From: Brachypterus glaber
Taxonomy: Eukaryota > Arthropoda > Insecta > Coleoptera > Kateretidae
Length of the DNA: 64,000 nucleotides
Direction of reading: 5' to 3'
Assembly (NCBI GenBank): GCA_958510825.1
Contig: OY294048.1
Span: forward strand, 12,479,589 to 12,543,588
Below are positions 36,113 through 49,100 of this stretch, piece by piece. Position 1 is the stretch's first letter, and each line of letters begins with the position of its first letter. Below the pieces are notes generated by a model that did not search any database, was not told the DNA's origin, and worked only from the letters and a program-made list of their open reading frames with translations. The translations under genes and the position numbers were made by a program.

Positions 36113-37166
36113 ATACAGGGTGACCAACGAAAACTAAATAAAAGCAATATATTGAGAACCTTATAAAATATAAAAAATAAGGTAAATTTGATTAATTGAG
36201 GGGGAACCCCTATCATAAAATCGGTATACCTGTGGGTACCACCTGAATTTCAAAATGTAGACACCTCATATTAATACACCATTAAAAAGACCACAAAAAA
36301 TGCTTTTCAGTGATACCAAACAAAAGTCAAATCGGTAAATCCCTTACCTAGGGGTGGCAAATTTATTTTTAAAACTAAATTAATTTTTGGCGAAAAAAAA
36401 AATATTAACAGAACACCCAGCTTTTTGCATTTATGTTTAAAACTTCACTCGTTCAGTTGGGGGTAAAATGATAAAGTTCCGAACATAAATGCACAAAACA
36501 TTTTCTTTTGTCAATAGTTTATAGTAAGCGATGAACCGATTTTTCTTTTGTTTGGTATAACTGAAAAGGATTTTTTGAGCTCTTTTTAATAGTGTTTTTT
36601 GGATTTCATGATAGGGTTTGGACTTGAAAAAATCAAAAAGACCTCCTTTTAATACTATTTACAGCGCTAAGCGCTAAAATAGCCATAATACGGTAGTTTC
36701 GTATTTCTTAATATCGCCAAACAAAGCTCTAGACAAAAAATTCTTGAATAAAAATGCGTTTTATGAAAAAATAAGAAACTTTGAAAATGTTTGTCTTACT
36801 GTCCGTCCGATGTCACGTTTTTTGTGGACACGATAATTTAAGAACGAATCGGATCCACTCGAAATTTTTAGGAAAAATCAAGTTCTGGGTATGAGGGGAA
36901 GACATATATTATTTCGTTTTTTTTTGCGTTGTTTAAAAAAGCATTTGTTTTGAGAAAAGTTTTTGATTTTTTTATTTTTTTTTTGTAGAAAAATTTAGTT
37001 TGGACTTTTTTTTCCTTTCGATTTTTTTTTGCGAAAACGCAATATACCTATACCGTTACTAGTATATAATGAAATGCGTAAAACTTCACAGCTTGTTATA
37101 ATTTTGGTATTTTGAACGGTTCTCGAGATATTGGCTCAGTTTCTTTTTCGTTGGCCACCCTGTATA
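36113..37166. mobile_element. Mariner-tipped element, about 1.05 kb
   Basis: TATACAGGGTGACCAACGAA at the left is mirrored by CGTTGGCCACCCTGTATAG at the right, with GAGAACC / GGTTCTC further in, giving arms of about 50 bases next to TA. The interior lacks any transposase frame; 36500-36600 repeats, in inverse order, phrases from 36280-36330 (GGTATAACTGAAAAG). Confidence 0.75.
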
Positions 37167-38139
37167 GTCTATGTCAACAGATCTGAGATTCGCAGAGTAA
37201 GAATGTTTGTGCTTCCGGTCCCGTAAATTCAATAAACGTTCTCCTTTATAATCCAATCCAATCTTTATAGACGACACATGCTTTTAGAAATAAATTCTTT
37301 ACCTACTTTGTGAAAGAATATTTCCGAGACAATTTTACGCTATTATATTTAGCTTGTGTAAAACAAAAGTATAACCAACATGGACATCCTTTAAGGGAGA
37401 CAGAATAGCCCAATAAATAAAAAGATGAGGATGTATTAAAGTAAAGTGCCTTAATGTGACCGAAAACGTCATATAAGTCATTTTAAGATTTTTGCTGCCG
37501 AAAGTAGGTAAACTAAAAAGAAAATTCATTACTTGTCAATTTATTTTTTTTTTCTATTTTGTGACTCTTATAAGCTCATAATCACACGCATTTTGCTTGT
37601 TCTTATAGGCCCATAAGAGGTCTCTACTTTTTTTTCTGTTGGGTTGGCAACATACAAAAGCCTATCTCTTGACGTTTTGCGTGCAAATGTCAATGTCGAT
37701 TTAAAGTTTAATTTTTTGCAAAATTTTGTGTTTGGGTTATTTTTTACCGTGTTAAAATTGTGGACTGGTTAATTGCAGTGAAAAAAGAAGAGATGACTGT
37801 AAAATATATCAAAATATCATTTGGACTTAGAATTTTAAACATAGTGTAAACTGTAATGCCAACCCAAAACAAAAATGCCTAAATCAGCCATCAATTTATA
37901 TGTAAGTTTTTTAAATTTTAGAGCAAAATAGAAAAAATTGTATAAAGCACTCGTTTCATAACACGTTTTTAGAGAACTAGTACTTTAGAGAACTCGCCTC
38001 AAGCGGCTCGTTTTCTAAACTTGTACTCGTGCGCTAAAAACGTTATGAAACTAGTACTTTAATATACTATCTGAATCTGTTGGCAATGAATACTTTTACA
38101 AGATAAACAACTGCCATAGTTATAAATACGGTATTTCAT

Positions 38140-38320
38140 AATAAAGTTGCAAGCGACTTGAAAAACAACTTTACACTACGATATTTCAAGAAAGCTTTGA
38201 CACAGAGACTTAAAATTTGTAATAAAAGTAAATCTTTTTTCTAATTTCAAGTCTCTATATCAAAGCGTTCTTAAAAGATTATAGTGTAAAGTTGTTTTGC
38301 AAGTTGCTTGCGACTTTAAT
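38140..38320. mobile_element. Palindromic MITE, about 180 bp
   Basis: AAAGTTGCAAGCGACTTG and AACAACTTTACACTA on the left are mirrored by TAGTGTAAAGTTGTT and CAAGTTGCTTGCGACTTTA on the right. Non-coding. Confidence 0.75.
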
Positions 38321-39009
38321 ACGACTATAGGTATCTAATTAATCCCAAGCATTTACACATACAAAAGTAAGTACCAAAAATATTGCCAACATTCGGAAAA
38401 AAAACAACGTTTCTAAATTGGAATATTAATAAAAGTACCAAAAGCGTGTAACTTTTGAACGTTGTTTTAAAGAAAATGTTAAGTTTGTATATACCTAATC
38501 AGCTTACATAATAAAATATTATCTGGACACACAAATAACTAAGTATCTACGCCCATGATAGTTATGTTGTTAGAAGTTCTAACTTAGAACATAAGTCTTA
38601 TCTTAAGTTTTTAATACGCTTATGTTATGAATACTACTGCAGACTAAACCCTGCTTTTTACTATAATTAGTTCATCTTTGAATTGTTAGTTCTGCTGCAG
38701 GAAAAAAACTCTAAGTAGTACTCTAAATAGTTACTGTAAGTATTTAATTCAGAAAAAATTGTATTGTAAAAAGTTAGTAAAACATTGGGTCGTATGTAAC
38801 AACACCAAATCAAGTATTTATTTTATACAAAAAAAAAAGAAAACATCTCAAAATAAAACAAGTCATGAAGATATGAAATGCTTCGCATTTCCTAGTATAG
38901 TCTTTACATTGGATAGTATAATATTATCACGTTTTCTCTCGATATACTACTCAAAATATAATTTGATCTCATGGGCGTACTTTAAACTATAACTTTTGTT
39001 TAAATAAAT

Positions 39010-39556
39010 GCACTGTAAAAAGTAAAGTGAATATTCATTTACAAATGGATAGTAACTAAATATTCAGTTACAAATGGATAGGAAGTTATGATCATAAACA
39101 AATGTACTTTAATTTTTGTTAAAAACACTATATCTCTAAAGTCACGCACCTACTTTAATATTTAAGGACGGACATGAAATGTTGAGTCTTTTTAACAAAT
39201 ATTAAAGTACAATTGTACAGGATAATAACTTCCGATTTCCTTTCCATTTGTAACTGAATATTCAGTTTACTTTTTACAGTGTCCAAACAAAAATTAAAGT
39301 ACAATTGTACAGGATAATAACTTCCGATTTCCTTTCAATTTGTAACTGAATATTCAGTTTACTTTTTCAGTGTCCAAAAAAAATTAAAGTACAATTGTAC
39401 AGGATAATAACTTCCGATTTCCTTTCCATTTGTAACTGACTATTCAGTTTACTTTTTACAGTGTCCAAACAAAAATTAAAGTACAATTGTACAGGATAAT
39501 AACTTCCGATTTCCTTTCCATTTGTAACTGAATATTCAGTTTACTTTTTACATTGT
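39010..39556. mobile_element. Foldback-like array of 90-92-bp units before mGluR exon 3
   Basis: Four direct units start at 39201, 39293, 39383 and 39475, each ATTAAAGTACAATTGTACAG ... TTCAGTTTACTTTTTACAGTG. One inverted copy (39010-39130, CTGTAAAAAGTAAAGTGAAT ... AATGTACTTTAATTTTTG) lies upstream, with a spacer of about 70 bases. Each unit carries the palindrome GTACAATTGTAC. The array ends 415 bases before exon 3. Confidence 0.8.
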
Positions 39557-39759
39557 GGTATTTTTTTAAAATTGGTAGGATTAATTTTTATAATAAAAGT
39601 ATTTTTTCCTAAAAAATTAGACCAACCGGATATTCTCCTAACTTTTTTATTTTTTTTTTTTAGAAGTTTAACTCCCATAGTATTTTTGTTTTTGAAAGGA
39701 TTATTTTTAAAAACAATAGGGGTCTTCTCATAGAACTTGATTTTTCAAAAAAAAAATGA

Positions 39760-40254
<495 letters not shown>

Positions 40255-41474
40255 TAGATATATCCCTGTTGAAAAAGTTCTATAGGAACGTGGTAAACCA
40301 CGTGGAACCACGCGGTAATGTAGGAAATAGTAGGAAAAAGTCCAAGATGGTTTTTAATTTGTATCTTGTCTTCCCGTTATTATGTAATATCATTTAAACA
40401 ATTTAATTATTCTGAGAATACAATTTATATATATGTAGTATGCTGTATTGATAAGTGAAAATACCTTACCCCTACGATGTTTTTTTTACCCCTCTTTTTG
40501 CTAATCTAAAATCGTGCTTATTGTTTGCTTTTTAATTTATAAAATATAATTTATTTGGGGATTAATATAATTATAATTAAGAGGTATGTGTATTAAATAT
40601 AAATTAAATTCTCGTTTGGACTTTTTAATATAAAACTATGCCAAACCTCGCAAAAATTTGCTCTCACCGACATTTTTAACAAAAAGTCATGGGTTCTCAT
40701 GGGGACTGCCAAGAGAAGTGAAAACTTAAAACTATGGTTTTTTTGTTTTTTCAAATTAATTGTTGTATCAAAAACATCCAAATGTAATTTTTTATGTTGG
40801 GCAAAGACTTTAGGGGTAAACGTCAGCAGTGAGCGTCTCAAAGTCGACGATACACTCCTCCTTTCAATATTTCACCTTTTTATTCATTTTGTCGATTTTC
40901 AAGTCCTCTTATACCAAATTCCATGTTTCTGCGACTTTCCATTAAAAAATTGTCATTTTGACAGGTCGGCCATCTTGTTTTTTGGTTTCGTCCATTTTCA
41001 ATTGACATTATGTCCTTAAATACCAATTTTTAAATCTCTATGATAATACGGCAAAAAAAATAATTTGACCTAATAATAATAATAAATATTTTGTATTTAA
41101 ATATTATACCTACTTGTATTTGTCAAAAATACAATTATTTTGTGTTATAAAAATTAGAAAAATTATTGTAGTTGTTTACAAAAAGTTGCAATTCAATTAA
41201 AAAAAAATGTAATTAATTAAGAACATTTGTAATTATTTACAAAGATTTGTAATTATTTACAAAAATTTGTAAATTATTGGAAATTTACAAAAAAACTCTT
41301 GAAAATTATTTATTTATAGTTTACAATAATTTATTTCTAAATTTACAATTAAAAAAACTAAAAATTGTATGATTTACAACTACTTTTTCTAGTGCACGCA
41401 GCAGTGTCTGATAGTGCTTTAAGCACTGTGCTTACCTTAAAAAAGCCGTTTAAAAACGTATAGAATTTCGCCAA

Positions 41475-41810
41475 ATTATAACAAGGGCGTAGATGAGGGG
41501 GGTAATGGGGGTAATTACCCCCCCCCCATAGGCGTGCGCGCCAATTTTGTTTGCAGGGACGCCAAGTTTGGTAGAAACCGTCAGGGACACAGTTTTTTTT
41601 CTTGTTGGTATTTTTTTGGGTGCCGTCAGGGACAAAGCTTTTTTTCTTGATGGCATTTTTTTGTTTTGGGGGGCAATTTTTTTTTGTAGGCGCACAAAGC
41701 TTTATTTTAGGGTTTTTCTTCTTTTGCTAGGGCGCCAAATTTGAGGCTTGAAAGGCCGGCCCTGGGTATTACCCCCCATAGAAGAAAAAGATCTACGCCC
41801 TTGAATTATA
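41475..41810. mobile_element. Short element with AAGGGCGTAGAT ends
   Basis: ATTATAACAAGGGCGTAGAT and ATCTACGCCCTTGAATTATA are inverted, followed inward by GGGTAATG... / ...ATTACCCCCC. The interior has two GCCGTCAGGGACA-based repeats with T-rich spacers. Its composition is G/T-biased on the plus strand. Confidence 0.65.
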
Positions 41811-42270
41811 ATAAATATCCTAAACAGATTTGTTCTGCTGAACTTTATCTTTTAAACGCCAGTTTAGTTATTTTGCTTGCAAGTCATATAATTTTATTTT
41901 CAAGTCATAAATCAAACCTTTATACTTAATTTTAATGAGTATTAATAGTGAAAAAAATAATCTAACAAGGAGAACACTAACAATTATAGCCGCGCGCATT
42001 ATATCCCTTATATCCCTCGTTTTCTCCATTATGATGCGTTATAATAGAATTGATTTCATTCACATAATATGACACTGATTTATAGAAATATTATTTCTAT
42101 AGATATGTCACTTAACTCAACAAGCATTTATAAAAATTTAACCCCCGTATTCCACACTAAGAAAAATGTTGTACCGATCCAAAAAAATATATAATGTAGG
42201 TTTTTATTTCTTCCGAAACATATGTATAGACATTATTTTCATCAGTAGACCCAGGTTCCTGACGTGGAAA

Positions 42271-44665
42271 GTTTTAGATTTTCAGCTCTTTGGGAAGTAT
42301 GAAAAAAATTCTGGACAGGCAGGCAGACAGATACCTCATCGATTTTTTATTCAGTGTTTGTCTAAAATTTGCCCCCCTTTAACTTTTGAACGGCGTAAGA
42401 TATCAAAATAACATGAACCAAATAATTGGTTGGTATATATTTAATATGTTTAGGGGTACAATGGAGGCAGAGGGGCAAGGATAAACATGTTTTTAAATGG
42501 AAAGGGGATTCTCATCATAAATTATTTTAAATTCTCTTTTCGACCAGATATTTTTAATTTAAAAAAATGCAGTTTTCTTATATTCTTTTTTAATTTTTAT
42601 TTACATTATTTAAAATTAAACAAAAATTGTTTGATTTGTTTTAAGCAAATCATTTTATTTAAGTTAAGAGGCAAACTGCTGAAAAAAAATTGAAAAGCCG
42701 AATTCCTTTTGGGAGGTAGAATTTCCTTCAAGATTACCTCTAAAGATATTGAACTTAAAAAAAGATCCCACGTTTGGTAAAGGATTTCTTTGGATTTTCT
42801 CCAAAGATAATCGGATTTTCTCTAATTTGTATCTTTACCGTTACTTTACCAATGGACATGTATACTTAAAATAGTTGCCATAACAACATATTAAAAACTG
42901 AGGCTTCGTTGCTCACAAGACACGTTGGGGTTAATCTGCAACCCTTTTAATACCGGCCAATCGATCTGCTAATATTATATTGATGATTGTGGATTACCAG
43001 ACGAAACCTCGAAAAAATTGCAGCCTTAACTAAATAATAATTATGTGCACTTTTTTTATAGATTGTTGGCATTCTGCCTCCCTCCCAAACCGCTATCAGG
43101 GTTAATCCTCACGGATGACACTTATACATGCCCCCCACAACATTCTCTAAAAAATAAGCCTTATCCAAATCATCACTGAGAAAGGTCACTGGCTCTCCTA
43201 CTATTAGTAATCATTTCTCTGTGTGTACAATGGAAAAAAGTAATTTATCTGGTAATTCATCAACTTTTTATAATGGGTCCAATAATAATTAAATAAAGTT
43301 TATCTGAGCCAATTGTACTAGTCCAATGGACATGTATACTTAAATTAGTTGCCATAACAACATATTAAAAACTGAGGCCTTACTAATTAATAAAAATTTC
43401 GTTGCTCACACGACACATTGGGGTAAATCTGCAACCCTTTTAATACCGGCCAATCGATCTGCAAATATTATATTGATGATTGTGGATTACCAGATTTCCT
43501 CGAAAAAATTGCAGAGTTTTAGATTTTCATCTCTTTGGGAAGTATGAAAAAACTTCTGGACAGGCAGGCAGACAGATACCTCATCGATTTTTTTATTCAG
43601 TGTGTGTCTAAAGTCATAAAAACTTTTGAACGGCGTAAGATATCAAACTGAAAATTGGAACACGTAAATAACATGAACCAAATAATTGGTTGGTATATAT
43701 TTAATATGTTTAGGGGCACAATGGAGGCAGAGGGGCTAGGATAAACATGTTTTTAAATGGAAAGGGGATTCTTATCATAAATTATTTTAAATTCTCTTTT
43801 CGACCACATAATTTTTAATTAAAAAAATGCAGTTTTCTTATATTCTTTTTTAATTTGAATTTAAAATTAAAAAATAAAAAATAAGTCGGTGCGAATTTCT
43901 ACACTCCCTAAATTAAATACTAACAATTATTTTTTTTTTGTTAAATTCTTTGCTGTGAAATTGGCACCGACTTATTTTTTATTTTTTTACTTTTTAGAGG
44001 CAGAAGTCGGTTCATTTTTTTTGCGAAAAGTTTTTATTTTTTACTTTTTAGAGACACAGAACTTGTAGATTTGTAACATCATCTAAGCTAAATTATAGTT
44101 ATAGTTCATCTCGGCAAGCTGTTGACTTAATGAAATAACGCAAAATCACAAATTTTATAATTTTCTCTTGGTATTTTAATATACAGGTCCACAGAATCAA
44201 GTTTAGCGGCATTTAAAAGATGCCGTTATATTTGAATGACCCCTTAATCAAATTATCCGGCTTATCCGAGTTATCCGATCATTTTATAAAAACTTGTTCG
44301 GTATTAGAACCAAATTAAGCCGGTTTTAAGTGAAACTGCGTTAAAACGACTAGATTTATCTTAATTATCCGGCTTGCCCGGTATTATCAAATTAAAACGG
44401 GACCACCTCATGAATGTCCTCTTTAAGTTGCAAAAGGTTTCATCAAATTCCGTTCATCCGTTCCAAAGTTATGCGGGAACGAACATAAAAAAAACAGTCA
44501 CACATCGAATTGATAACCTCTTCCTTTTTTGGAAGTCGGTTAAAAAGGCTCTTCTGCTATTAGTAATCATTTCTCTGTGTGTACAATGGAAAAAAGTAAT
44601 TTATCTGGTAATTCATCAACTCTATATAATGGGTCCAATAATAATTAAATAAAGTTTATCTGCGC
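42271..44665. repeat. Mosaic of duplicated segments
   Basis: Three block types occur twice: B (42271-42640 and 43514-43855; TTTGGGAAGTATGAAAAAA, CAGGCAGGCAGACAGATACC, CCAAATAATTGGTTGG), A (42850-43023 and 43328-43512; TGCCATAACAACATATTAAA, TACCGGCCAATCGATCTGC) and C (43189-43315 and 44547-44668; GTGTACAATGGAAAAAAGTA, AATAAAGTTTATCTG). The order is B A C A B ... C, so it is not a simple tandem duplication. A palindromic MITE (43867-43990, AATAAGTCGGTGC/GCACCGACTTATT) sits between. No coding sequence recognised. Confidence 0.75.
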
Positions 44666-45221
44666 CAATTGAAATGTGTACCATGCCGTTCCACATTTTA
44701 AAGTGCGGTTTCTTAGTTTCTATATATCCGCGTAAAATGTCCCAGTGTACCGCAGTGCCTGTCCCCAATAACTATGTTTGCACTTCGCGTGTCAGAATAT
44801 ATAATGCCCCGTTCAAGTTATATGAGATAATAGTGAAAAAAAAAATCCCTTTAAATGTACGTCCGCGACTATATTTAACAGTTGTGGTGTAAAAGCTGAA
44901 GAGACATGTACCTCACAAATTTAAAATGTGATTTTTCGTATTTATTTTATTGTGTATTTGGTGATGATTAGTCATGATCTAGGGGACTTGATGATACAAC
45001 ATTTATGTATACCTCAAAACGTGAACATAACATGGATAAAGTGCGATAGCAGTTTAAATTTTGAAGAAGATTAATTCGAATTAAAGTAATTTTCTGTATG
45101 TTCGACAAACAATTATTTGTTCTTTTCAGGGACACCGAGCCTAAGACACCCTGTTTAGTATACAGTGTATAGCTAAAATAGGCCAAAAATTATTTTTTAC
45201 CATAAATACAAGAACACAAAC

Positions 45222-46010
45222 ATGGTCCTACATTGGGAATCAAGTAAAAGACCTCTTTTTGTAAAAACGATATGGAAAGATGGACACCACCATGTGGAAC
45301 TGGACAAAATGGAAAAAGAAAATTTATGTTATATCCCCTTAGTTTCCTCTAAGCGGTCCTTAAAATCAGCAAGATCATTAAAAAGAAAAAATAACGACTT
45401 TAAATTGAATTCTGTAAGAATGTTAATAGATGGACTAACATTAAGTGAAAAAACTTTAAAAACTTTTGCTCAAGGCAAACTAAAACAGGAAAAAAATACA
45501 GTAAAATCTGGTAATGAAAGTAAGAAAATAGAAAAAACAACTAAAAGAATGGATAAAGATTTATATTCAAAAAACGTAAATCATACAAAACCAGAAAAGG
45601 TTGCTGAAATTAACACTTTTAGATATGATAATTATTCATCCTCAAATAATAATAATACTGGTAATCAGGATCAATATTACAACAAATTTTGCAACAGTGT
45701 AATATTATGGTTGGATTTGGCAGTTAAAAAAGATTCAATCCACAATATTAAAAAGAAAGAACGTATTTCTACCGCTATTTTGCCCAGTATAAAAAACAAC
45801 CATTTTTACACGCCAAGATATAGTATTTTTACATTGTGCTCTGTGAATGATCTGGAAATTGATTGCAGAGTGGAGTATGATCAGCAAGATTTAAAAAATA
45901 GAAGTAAAAGTATAAGTCATCCAAATAATCAGGAAAAAATAAAATTTGAGAGGCCTAGAAGAAACAGTAAAAGACAACTTCATATATTTATACCAAATTT
46001 AAGTAAATAG
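45222..46010 (+). CDS. Orphan single-exon gene, 262 aa, function unknown
   Basis: An intact frame with a good start context (CAAACATGG) and an AATAAA poly(A) signal at 46048-46053, about 40 bases past the stop. It is by far the longest host-like frame in an otherwise barren 20 kb and lies in the mGluR intron on the same strand. The protein is strongly basic. Residues 43-115 are Ser/Lys/Arg-rich (SSKRSLKSARSLKRKN), 138-150 a Ser/Asn run, 155-170 a hydrophobic patch (KFCNSVILWLDLAVKK), and the C-terminus (244-262) mixes Arg/Lys with LHIFIPNL. No signal peptide, membrane span or domain that I recognise. It could be a nested, perhaps tissue-restricted gene, or a captured retrocopy; no poly(A) tail or flanking duplication is evident. 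Confidence 0.6.
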   Translation: MVLHWESSKRPLFVKTIWKDGHHHVELDKMEKENLCYIPLVSSKRSLKSARSLKRKNNDFKLNSVRMLIDGLTLSEKTLKTFAQGKLKQEKNTVKSGNESKKIEKTTKRMDKDLYSKNVNHTKPEKVAEINTFRYDNYSSSNNNNTGNQDQYYNKFCNSVILWLDLAVKKDSIHNIKKKERISTAILPSIKNNHFYTPRYSIFTLCSVNDLEIDCRVEYDQQDLKNRSKSISHPNNQEKIKFERPRRNSKRQLHIFIPNLSK

Positions 46011-46047
46011 TTTTAAAATATTTTGTCATTTATTATAAATACTGCTA

Positions 46048-46053
46048 AATAAA
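46048..46053 (+). terminator. Poly(A) signal of the orphan gene
   Basis: AATAAA within CTAAATAAAGTAC, 38-43 bases after the stop at 46008-46010. Confidence 0.45.
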
Positions 46054-46257
46054 GTACATTATAATAATAAACAAACGTTATCTATATTTTAGACTATAAT
46101 GTAAAAGAGAAAAAACTTGTGTTTGTATGTATGGTTGTCCAGTTTTGTGTACCCACTTCCAGAATAGCTAGAAAATTCAAATTTGGCATATACCTACATG
46201 CAGTATCCCTCCCACCTCAGAAAAAAACCGACCCTTAACATCCCCCCAAGAATTTAA

Positions 46258-46345
46258 AAAACTCTACTATTTGAAAAAATTAAAAAAAAAATCTAAAAAT
46301 TAAAAAAAAAATCTAAAAATTAAAAAAAAATCAAAAACTAATAGA
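46258..46345. repeat. A-rich minisatellite
   Basis: Three to four units of AATTAAAAAAAAAATCTAA, about 20 bp, degrading rightward. Confidence 0.75.
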
Positions 46346-46461
46346 TAAATTCTAAACATTGAAAATAAAAAACAAAATATTAAAAAAAAATAAAAATTGA
46401 CCCCTTAACCTCTTAACAAGGGAGGAACAAGAGTAGTAATTTTAGTTTATAAATAATCTGC

Positions 46462-46612
46462 GTTTTTTTATGTTGCTCAAAGAGTTTTCGACGAAAACCT
46501 AAAGTATGTTAGGTTTTAAGTCCAACACGCGTTGGACTTTTTTTATGTTGCTCAAAAAGTTTTCGACGAAAAACTGACGTACGTTAGGTTTTAAGTCCAA
46601 CACTCGTTGGAC
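46462..46612. repeat. 75-bp tandem pair ending in an 18-bp palindrome
   Basis: Two units share TTTATGTTGCTCAAARAGTT, TTCGACGAAAA and GTTAGGTTTTAAGTCC. Each ends in GTCCAACACGCGTTGGAC (46520-46537) or GTCCAACACTCGTTGGAC (46595-46612). The first palindrome is perfect. Confidence 0.8.
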
Positions 46613-47178
46613 AAATTCGGTTTTCAGCGGTCTGTTGGAAATTAATTTTGCTGTGGAACTGTGAAAATATTATCTAGTGTACACCAAACTTTATTTAATG
46701 AACACCATCATTAAAATGTACTTTAATGAATTTCGAAGTTTTTATAACAACTTTGTCTTTATAGAAGGTTAATTAAACGTAAAAAGAAAAAACAACTTTT
46801 TTAAACAGTTGGTATTGACTTGAAAATGGATAAAAAATTAATTAAACCACATTAAAATTTTAGAAATGAAAGAAATGACTAACGTACCAACAGAAAAAAA
46901 TCACAAGATTCGAAAACAAAAGATTGATCTTGTCTTGACCATTTCTCGCCGATTAACTTCTCGTCTCGTCCCTCGACTCTCGACATTTTGCAAGGTTGCT
47001 TACGCGTCGAAACATCCCCATAGTAGCCCAGGCAATTTTTATTATTGACAATGATTGTTTATTTTAATAAATTATGTGTAGAAAACTTGATTAAAACTTT
47101 TAAATGGTCGGTTAGGGTGCCCAGAGATCTGGCTTTTTTTTAATTTTAAAGCTCTTGTTTTTTGGGGTAAGTAAATAT

Positions 47179-47421
47179 CAACGAACTAATAACTCTTCTC
47201 TCTAGAATACGCATACCGTTAAAATAAAGTATAGCCAACATCTCGGTTTGTTTGTAAACAAATAGTAGGTATATTCAGGCCTAAACAATAACAATTACCA
47301 GTAACTGGTATTGTTGTCTCTGTTAGAACAAATATGTGCGAACATGTTTATGTTGACGACGTTTTTGTCAGTTTTAACGAATGAAATGCCTATTCTAGAG
47401 AGAAGAGTTATTAGTTCTTTG
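47179..47421. mobile_element. hAT-type MITE copy 1, 243 bp
   Basis: Ends CAACGAACTAATAACTC and GAGTTATTAGTTCTTTG, followed inward by TTCTCTCTAGAAT. Flanked by GTAAATAT / GTAAGTAT (47171-47178, 47422-47429), an 8-bp target duplication with one change. Opposite orientation to copies at 56991 and 58803. Confidence 0.85.
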
Positions 47422-47629
47422 GTAAGTATCACCATATTTTTTCAGAATTTTGAAAAAAATTTAAGCCGTTTTTTGTAAAACAAATCGCTTTTCCAGATCT
47501 CGATCACGATCTCCGTATTCGACCGAGAAACATTATTTATCGTACTAAAAAGTCATCGGCGAATTTCCAGTGCTCGCATAGGCGCCGCGTCGATTCTATC
47601 GTTGACGCGAGGTTTTAAATATTTACATT

Positions 47630-47835
47630 TTTATTTTCTTCGAAAAACACCGATATATTTACATATTTATAGTTAATATGTATATTTAATATTGTTGTGT
47701 GTAACAAATTAGTCGTCAAATGTTTCGATTTAGTGACCTTTATAAAAATTTCCCTCATAATTCGGCAAAATTATTCCGTACACCTATGTTTCTGTGTTTA
47801 TTTTCAACGTTGATGAGTCATAACTGAATTTATTC
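47630..47835. repeat. Dispersed repeat shared with 55.83-56.17 kb
   Basis: TCGAAAAACACCGATATATT, CAAATGTTTCGATTTAGTGA and TTGATGAGTCATAACTGA recur in the same order at 55970-56165. Non-coding. Confidence 0.75.
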
Positions 47836-49100
47836 CGATTAATGATCATAATATACTATTTTTCAAAAATATTTTTTTTTTCAATTTATTTATCGTTTTT
47901 ATTTTTTCGGATTTTTTTTTTGATTAAAAAAAAAATCGTTATTGATTTTAATTAATCTAGGCCTATAGGGGAAAGTATTATTTTTTTGGCAGCAGTATTT
48001 ATTTTGGAAACCATTTTGATTTATATATTTGGCTTTTTTACGAAGCTGTTTTATTCATGAATGAATTAATGTTTGAATTCAAACAAAAACTTATGGTGTA
48101 TGTGTTACTTTTAACTTAATTTAACTTAAAACTTTTTAAATTATTTAGAACTAGTATTGTACTGCAACATAGAAAATTGAATTACCCACTTTAAAGAAAA
48201 ATTTATAACTCTACTTGTAAATTGACTTAAATTCATTTTAGATAGAAAAACTAAGTTTAACTTTACTGCATTTCAAATTCGACTCAATTTATTGCAAATT
48301 ATTATACTCTTCGCAGCTGTAGCGGTAACAGCTTTTGACTTTTGAACTCTTTAAGATATAAACTTAAAATCGGCTTTTTAAACCTAGAAGAGTAACATGT
48401 AACACCAAATGGATGAGAAAAAAATATAAATTTTTGCATACGAGTATTTTTGATACCGCTGATTTCGAATATGATAGTGAAAAAGCAGAAAAAAAAATTC
48501 CGCGCCACTAGGGTGATTCATTTTTTAATTCTTTCATTTTTCGATTCGTTCAAATTTGGTATACAGGCTCTTTTTAGGGATATTAACGTAGATCAATGGT
48601 TAAAACTCCAAAAATGAACATGGCGGAGCCAATATAGCGTATCGGTTTTTAGAATTTTGTCCTAATTAGGCAAAATTAAGGCTATAAAATAGTCCGAAGT
48701 CATCGATTTTAAGGAAAGGACTACCCTTAAAACACTTAATATGACAATGCTTATATAAAAGTTAAAAATACAGTTTTATATCAATTTTAGTTAAAATATT
48801 CATTTCAAGGTCGTCAGAATTGAATTTTATTGTCCAGGTATAGGAAATATCTTATATTAGCCCTAGTGATTTCTTAAATTAAAATTGACCCCTTCCAGAT
48901 TAAAATGTATATGGAAAATCTCGTAAAGAAATAACCAATTGTGGATATTGTGGTATATTTTGCTACACCTACAAATAAAAATCATTTATTTTTATAGCGT
49001 TTTATTTTAAAAATACTCGTAAGCAAAAATTTAGATTTTCGTCCATCTTTTTTTTTCTCAGCCCACAGCTGTGCCCAATGGAAGGGCAACATCAGAGTGA
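47836..49100. other. AT-rich intronic DNA, no gene seen
   Basis: No domain, clear repeat or coding frame. Confidence 0.5.

Noticed and set aside
40593..41019. Overlapping frames on both strands after mGluR exon 3, considered as further receptor exons
   Set aside because: No resemblance to the remaining flytrap, cysteine-rich or membrane segments, and no in-phase splice sites.
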